This document shows, piece after piece, positions 61,448 through 64,000 of a stretch of DNA of 64,000 bases. Under the pieces are notes generated by a model that was given only the letters and a program-made list of their open reading frames with translations, searched no databases and had not been told where the DNA came from. A program made the position numbers and the translations under genes. This stretch comes from Undibacterium sp. CCC3.4. Its GTDB lineage: Bacteria > Pseudomonadota > Gammaproteobacteria > Burkholderiales > Burkholderiaceae_D. The stretch is from assembly GCF_034347425.1 (NCBI RefSeq), contig NZ_CP133779.1:4340001-4404000 (forward strand), given 5' to 3'. Position 1 is the stretch's first letter, and each line of letters starts with the position of its first letter.

Positions 61448-62308
61448 TCATACCGCCAGCGTATCGAGTTCATCAGCGGCGCTGTGCAACTGAGTTTGCG
61501 GCGCGTGCACGATATCATGCCAAGTCACGAGACTCAACTTGCCATGAGCATCTTCGACCAAGGCTGAAAGACTCTCGACCCAATCACCGTCATTACAATA
61601 CAAAATGCCGTTGATATCGCGAATTTCCGGCTTATGTATGTGACCGCAAATGATGCCATCTACCCCTTTACGACGCGCTTCATCAGCCAAAGCGTCTTCA
61701 AACTGCGTGATATAACTGACCGCATTTTTGACTTTCAACTTCAGGTACTGCGACAAAGACCAGTAAGGTAAACCGGCGCGGGCGCGCCAATTATTGAAGA
61801 TTTGGTTGAATTTTAAAATCACGGTGTAGAGGTTATCACCGAGGTAGGCAATCCATTTAGCACAAGAAATGACGGCATCGAAACGATCGCCGTGCAATAC
61901 CAACATGCGCCGACCATCGACGGTCGTGTGCACGAGCTCGTCACGAACTTGAATGCCACCGAAATCGAGATCGATGAATTGACGTATCGACTCATCGTGA
62001 TTGCCCGGTACAAAAATCACATTCGTACCCTTTTTGGCTTTCTTGAGTACCGTCTGCACCACGTTGTTATGGGTTTGATCCCAATACCAGCGCCGCTTGA
62101 GTTGCCAGCCGTCGATGATATCGCCGACCAAATATAAAGTCTCGGAGTCGGTCGCGCGTAAAAACTCCAGCAGTTTGGCGGCCTGGCAGCCACTGGTTCC
62201 CAGATGCAGATCAGAAATCCAAATCGTACGAAAGCGCATCACTTCGCGCTTGCCGGTCTTGTGTAATTTCTTGTTCAGAAAGTGCTCGGCCGCGCTCATT
62301 GTCTTCAT
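61448..62308 (-). CDS. LpxH-like UDP-2,3-diacylglucosamine diphosphatase family phosphoesterase
   Basis: A 286-residue calcineurin-like metallophosphoesterase. Metal-binding motifs: SDLHLG, VGDIIDGW, PGNHDE, HGDRFD and GHIHKP. It belongs to the longer LpxH-like family in which a helical insert follows the HGD motif (YLGDNLYTVILKFNQIFNNW). In that family the activity is usually cleavage of UDP-2,3-diacylglucosamine or a related nucleotide-lipid for lipid A. The exact substrate is not certain. It overlaps the acyltransferase gene by 4 nt. Confidence 0.88.
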   Translation of the reverse strand: MKTMSAAEHFLNKKLHKTGKREVMRFRTIWISDLHLGTSGCQAAKLLEFLRATDSETLYLVGDIIDGWQLKRRWYWDQTHNNVVQTVLKKAKKGTNVIFVPGNHDESIRQFIDLDFGGIQVRDELVHTTVDGRRMLVLHGDRFDAVISCAKWIAYLGDNLYTVILKFNQIFNNWRARAGLPYWSLSQYLKLKVKNAVSYITQFEDALADEARRKGVDGIICGHIHKPEIRDINGILYCNDGDWVESLSALVEDAHGKLSLVTWHDIVHAPQTQLHSAADELDTLAV

Positions 62309-63066
62309 TCCACCGTACCGTAATGGCGCGCATAACGATCATCCAAATTCGCCAGCGGCAGCATGACGAACAGATCGGCACAATGAAAATCAGGATCCCA
62401 AGCCGGATCACCACAAACCCAGGCACCGGCACGCAAGTAACCTTTCAGCAGCGGTGGGATGCGTGCCGTGACATTGCTGATATCGATGTCTTCAACTGGG
62501 AATGGTAATAATGGTGCCACCCGATATTCGATCGGGCAGAAATCACGCTCACTGAGGCCACGATAAATCGCCGCCGCATTTTGGCCACCATCGGTGAGGC
62601 TGATGCTGGCGCAACCGATCAGGTGCGAGCAGCGTTCACGCCGCATATAAGCGGCCAAGCCTGCCCACAACAGCATGATGACGGCACCGCTGCGGTAGTC
62701 GGGATGAATACAAGCGCGCCCGGCTTCGGCCACGCTGTTGCGCACATTATGCAGGCGCGATAAATCAAATTCGGATTCGGAGTAGTAACGACCGAGCTCA
62801 CGCGCGGCATTCGGTCCCAAGATACGGTAGGTACCGACCACCTTGAGAGTTTTGGTGTCACGTACGATCAGGTGATCGCAATGCGCATCAAATTCGTCTT
62901 TGTCGAGCCCATCAGGATTGGCCAGCGCCGACAAGCCCATGCTTTCAATGAATACCTTGTAGCGCAAGCGCTGAACTTCCTTGACTTCCTTGGCCGTCGT
63001 AGCCAGGCTGAGATTGAGTTTGGAAAAGCTCGGATTAGCATCCGCGGGTATGGTCAGTAATCGCAT
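62305..63066 (-). CDS. OlsB-like N-acyltransferase (GNAT fold)
   Basis: A 253-residue protein of the OlsB/hemolysin acyltransferase family. The N-terminal RLRYKVFIESMG is typical. VAEAGRACIHPDYRSGAVIM is the acyl-donor-binding region. LIGCASISLTDGGQNAAAIY follows. OlsB transfers a 3-hydroxyacyl chain from ACP to ornithine in ornithine-lipid synthesis. Whether ornithine or another amino acid is used here is unproven. The 4-nt overlap with the phosphoesterase gene suggests a joint envelope-lipid role. Confidence 0.85.
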   Translation of the reverse strand: MRLLTIPADANPSFSKLNLSLATTAKEVKEVQRLRYKVFIESMGLSALANPDGLDKDEFDAHCDHLIVRDTKTLKVVGTYRILGPNAARELGRYYSESEFDLSRLHNVRNSVAEAGRACIHPDYRSGAVIMLLWAGLAAYMRRERCSHLIGCASISLTDGGQNAAAIYRGLSERDFCPIEYRVAPLLPFPVEDIDISNVTARIPPLLKGYLRAGAWVCGDPAWDPDFHCADLFVMLPLANLDDRYARHYGTVE

Positions 63067-63228
63067 TCATCGTCCTTGGTAAATTTTTGTCCGTGCGCAC
63101 CCACACTGTAAAGAAAGCTCCCGGTTCGGCTACACCGATCGAATTAACGTCCCGGGCGGTTTCAATACGAAGCAGGATAAAGGAGGATTACTTCAAGACG
63201 ATGACAGGCCGATGTCGCCACGATGACA

Positions 63229-63275
63229 GATGAAAAAACAACAGCCTCCCGAGCCAGGGCTGGCCAGGGAGGCTG
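63229..63275 (-). terminator. Rho-independent terminator of the AlgP/H1-like gene
   Basis: CAGCCTCCC and GGGAGGCTG form a perfect 9-bp stem (63242-63275). On the minus strand it is followed by TTGTTTTTTC. It begins 27 bp after the stop of the gene at 63302. Confidence 0.85.
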
Positions 63276-63301
63276 AAAGCGGAACATCAAAGTGCGTCGG
63301 C

Positions 63302-63811
63302 TTATTTTTCTTTCTTCGGTCGACCGGCCTTGAGCGGCGCAAGTTCGGCGATCATTTTTTTCAAAGTCGCTACCTCAGTGGCATGCAACAAGGCCAAGCC
63401 AATGCGCAGCAATTGACTTTTCTTGACCTCGACACCAGCCTTCAAACAGGCCTTTTTCACCAAGCCGAGCACGGCATACTCGGCTTCGGGCATGGTGAAG
63501 CTGTCGCGTACCAGTTTTGCTTTACGCGGTTTTTCCAGGGCGGCCGGGGCCGGTTTCGCCACGGCTCTGACACTGAGCGGTTTTTGTGCCGGCTTACTCG
63601 GTGTCGCTGGTTTTGACTGCGGTTTTGCTGCGGCCGTTGGCTTGAGCGCAGATTTGGCAACGAGCTTCGCGACCGGCTTGGTGGCAAGCGGTTTTTTGCG
63701 GGCCGGTGCAGCGGCTTTTTTCAGCGCTGCTGCCGGTGCCACCGCCGCACTCGGTACAACGACTGCCGGCGCGGCAGCGGGGTCTTGCTTCTTAGTTGTG
63801 ACAGTTGCCAT
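63302..63811 (-). CDS. Histone H1/AlgP-like protein with a conserved C-terminal domain
   Basis: A 169-residue, very basic protein. Residues 1-105 are Ala/Lys/Pro-rich and resemble histone H1 tails and AlgP. The last 65 form a folded part (FTMPEAEYAVLGLVKKACLK, then SQLLRIGLALLHA) that looks like a short helical DNA- or protein-binding domain and ends in a basic GRPKKEK. It may bind DNA or polyphosphate; both are inferences. It has its own terminator and no clear operon partner. Confidence 0.8.
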   Translation of the reverse strand: MATVTTKKQDPAAAPAVVVPSAAVAPAAALKKAAAPARKKPLATKPVAKLVAKSALKPTAAAKPQSKPATPSKPAQKPLSVRAVAKPAPAALEKPRKAKLVRDSFTMPEAEYAVLGLVKKACLKAGVEVKKSQLLRIGLALLHATEVATLKKMIAELAPLKAGRPKKEK

Positions 63812-64000
63812 TTCGGCCTCCCATTTTAAAAAGGTAAATTATATAAACAATATGCCGACAAAGAATAATAAGCAAGCATAAAGCCTGCAGATGACAGGCT
63901 GATTACCAATTTGCACCGCTGCGTGATTGCCGCAAGGCATGAGATAATCGCGCCGAATCGAATTATCCCACCTACCGCTTACCTATCCACTATGCCAAAC
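63812..64000. other. Intergenic sequence at the right edge
   Basis: No gene is complete here. An ATG at 63992 may start a plus-strand gene, but only three codons are visible. CATGAGATAATCG near 63940 could be part of its promoter. Nothing more can be supported. Confidence 0.3.

Overview
The window most likely comes from a betaproteobacterium of the order Burkholderiales. The moderate GC content and the housekeeping neighbourhood (metG, pst-phoU-phoBR, ppk1-sixA, an LpxH-type phosphatase, an OlsB-type acyltransferase) would suit an Oxalobacteraceae member such as Undibacterium. That placement is inferred from gene content and protein resemblance; no rRNA or tRNA gene is present.

Layout: (1) 1-10.1 kb is an effector-like accessory region. 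It holds the 3' end of a leucine-rich-repeat protein, a palindromic MITE-like repeat, an OTU-like effector gene split by an IS3-family insertion sequence, and three minus-strand genes for a previously unfamiliar set of paralogous serine-rich proteins. (2) 10.3-36.3 kb is an apparently complete type III secretion system of the Inv-Mxi-Spa (Salmonella SPI-1) family. From the centre leftward on the minus strand run invF, sctC, sctW, sctV, an InvB-like chaperone, sctN, sctO, sctP, sctQ, sctR, sctS, sctT, sctU, then sicA, sipB, sipC, a SipD-like tip gene, an acyl carrier protein and a second SipD-like gene. Diverging rightward are prgH, prgI, prgJ, prgK, orgA and orgB, one unrecognised gene, and (36.6-38.0 kb) a HilA-like activator. 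(3) 38.0-41.6 kb is mobile: two more MITE copies and an IscB (OMEGA) element with a structured putative omega RNA directly upstream of a catalytically intact iscB. An M29-like aminopeptidase gene sits between the IscB element and the last MITE. (4) 41.7-64 kb is chromosomal backbone: metG, an M24 aminopeptidase, a signalling operon (HD-GYP response regulator, FIST sensor, hybrid histidine kinase), the phosphate regulon (pstSCAB-phoU-phoBR) with divergent Pho boxes shared with ppk1-sixA, an LpxH-like phosphatase, an OlsB-like acyltransferase and a histone H1/AlgP-like protein.

How it works together: InvF- and HilA-like regulators would control assembly of the basal body (SctC, D, J, V, R, S, T, U), the cytoplasmic sorting platform and ATPase (SctK, L, N, O, Q), the needle, rod and ruler (SctF, I, P), gatekeeper SctW, translocators SipB/SipC with SicA, and two tip-protein paralogues. 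The genes at 4-10 kb are the best candidates for secreted substrates. The mobile sequences lie at both edges of the system, and a decayed MITE lies in its central divergent promoter, which suggests an island that has been reshaped by insertions.
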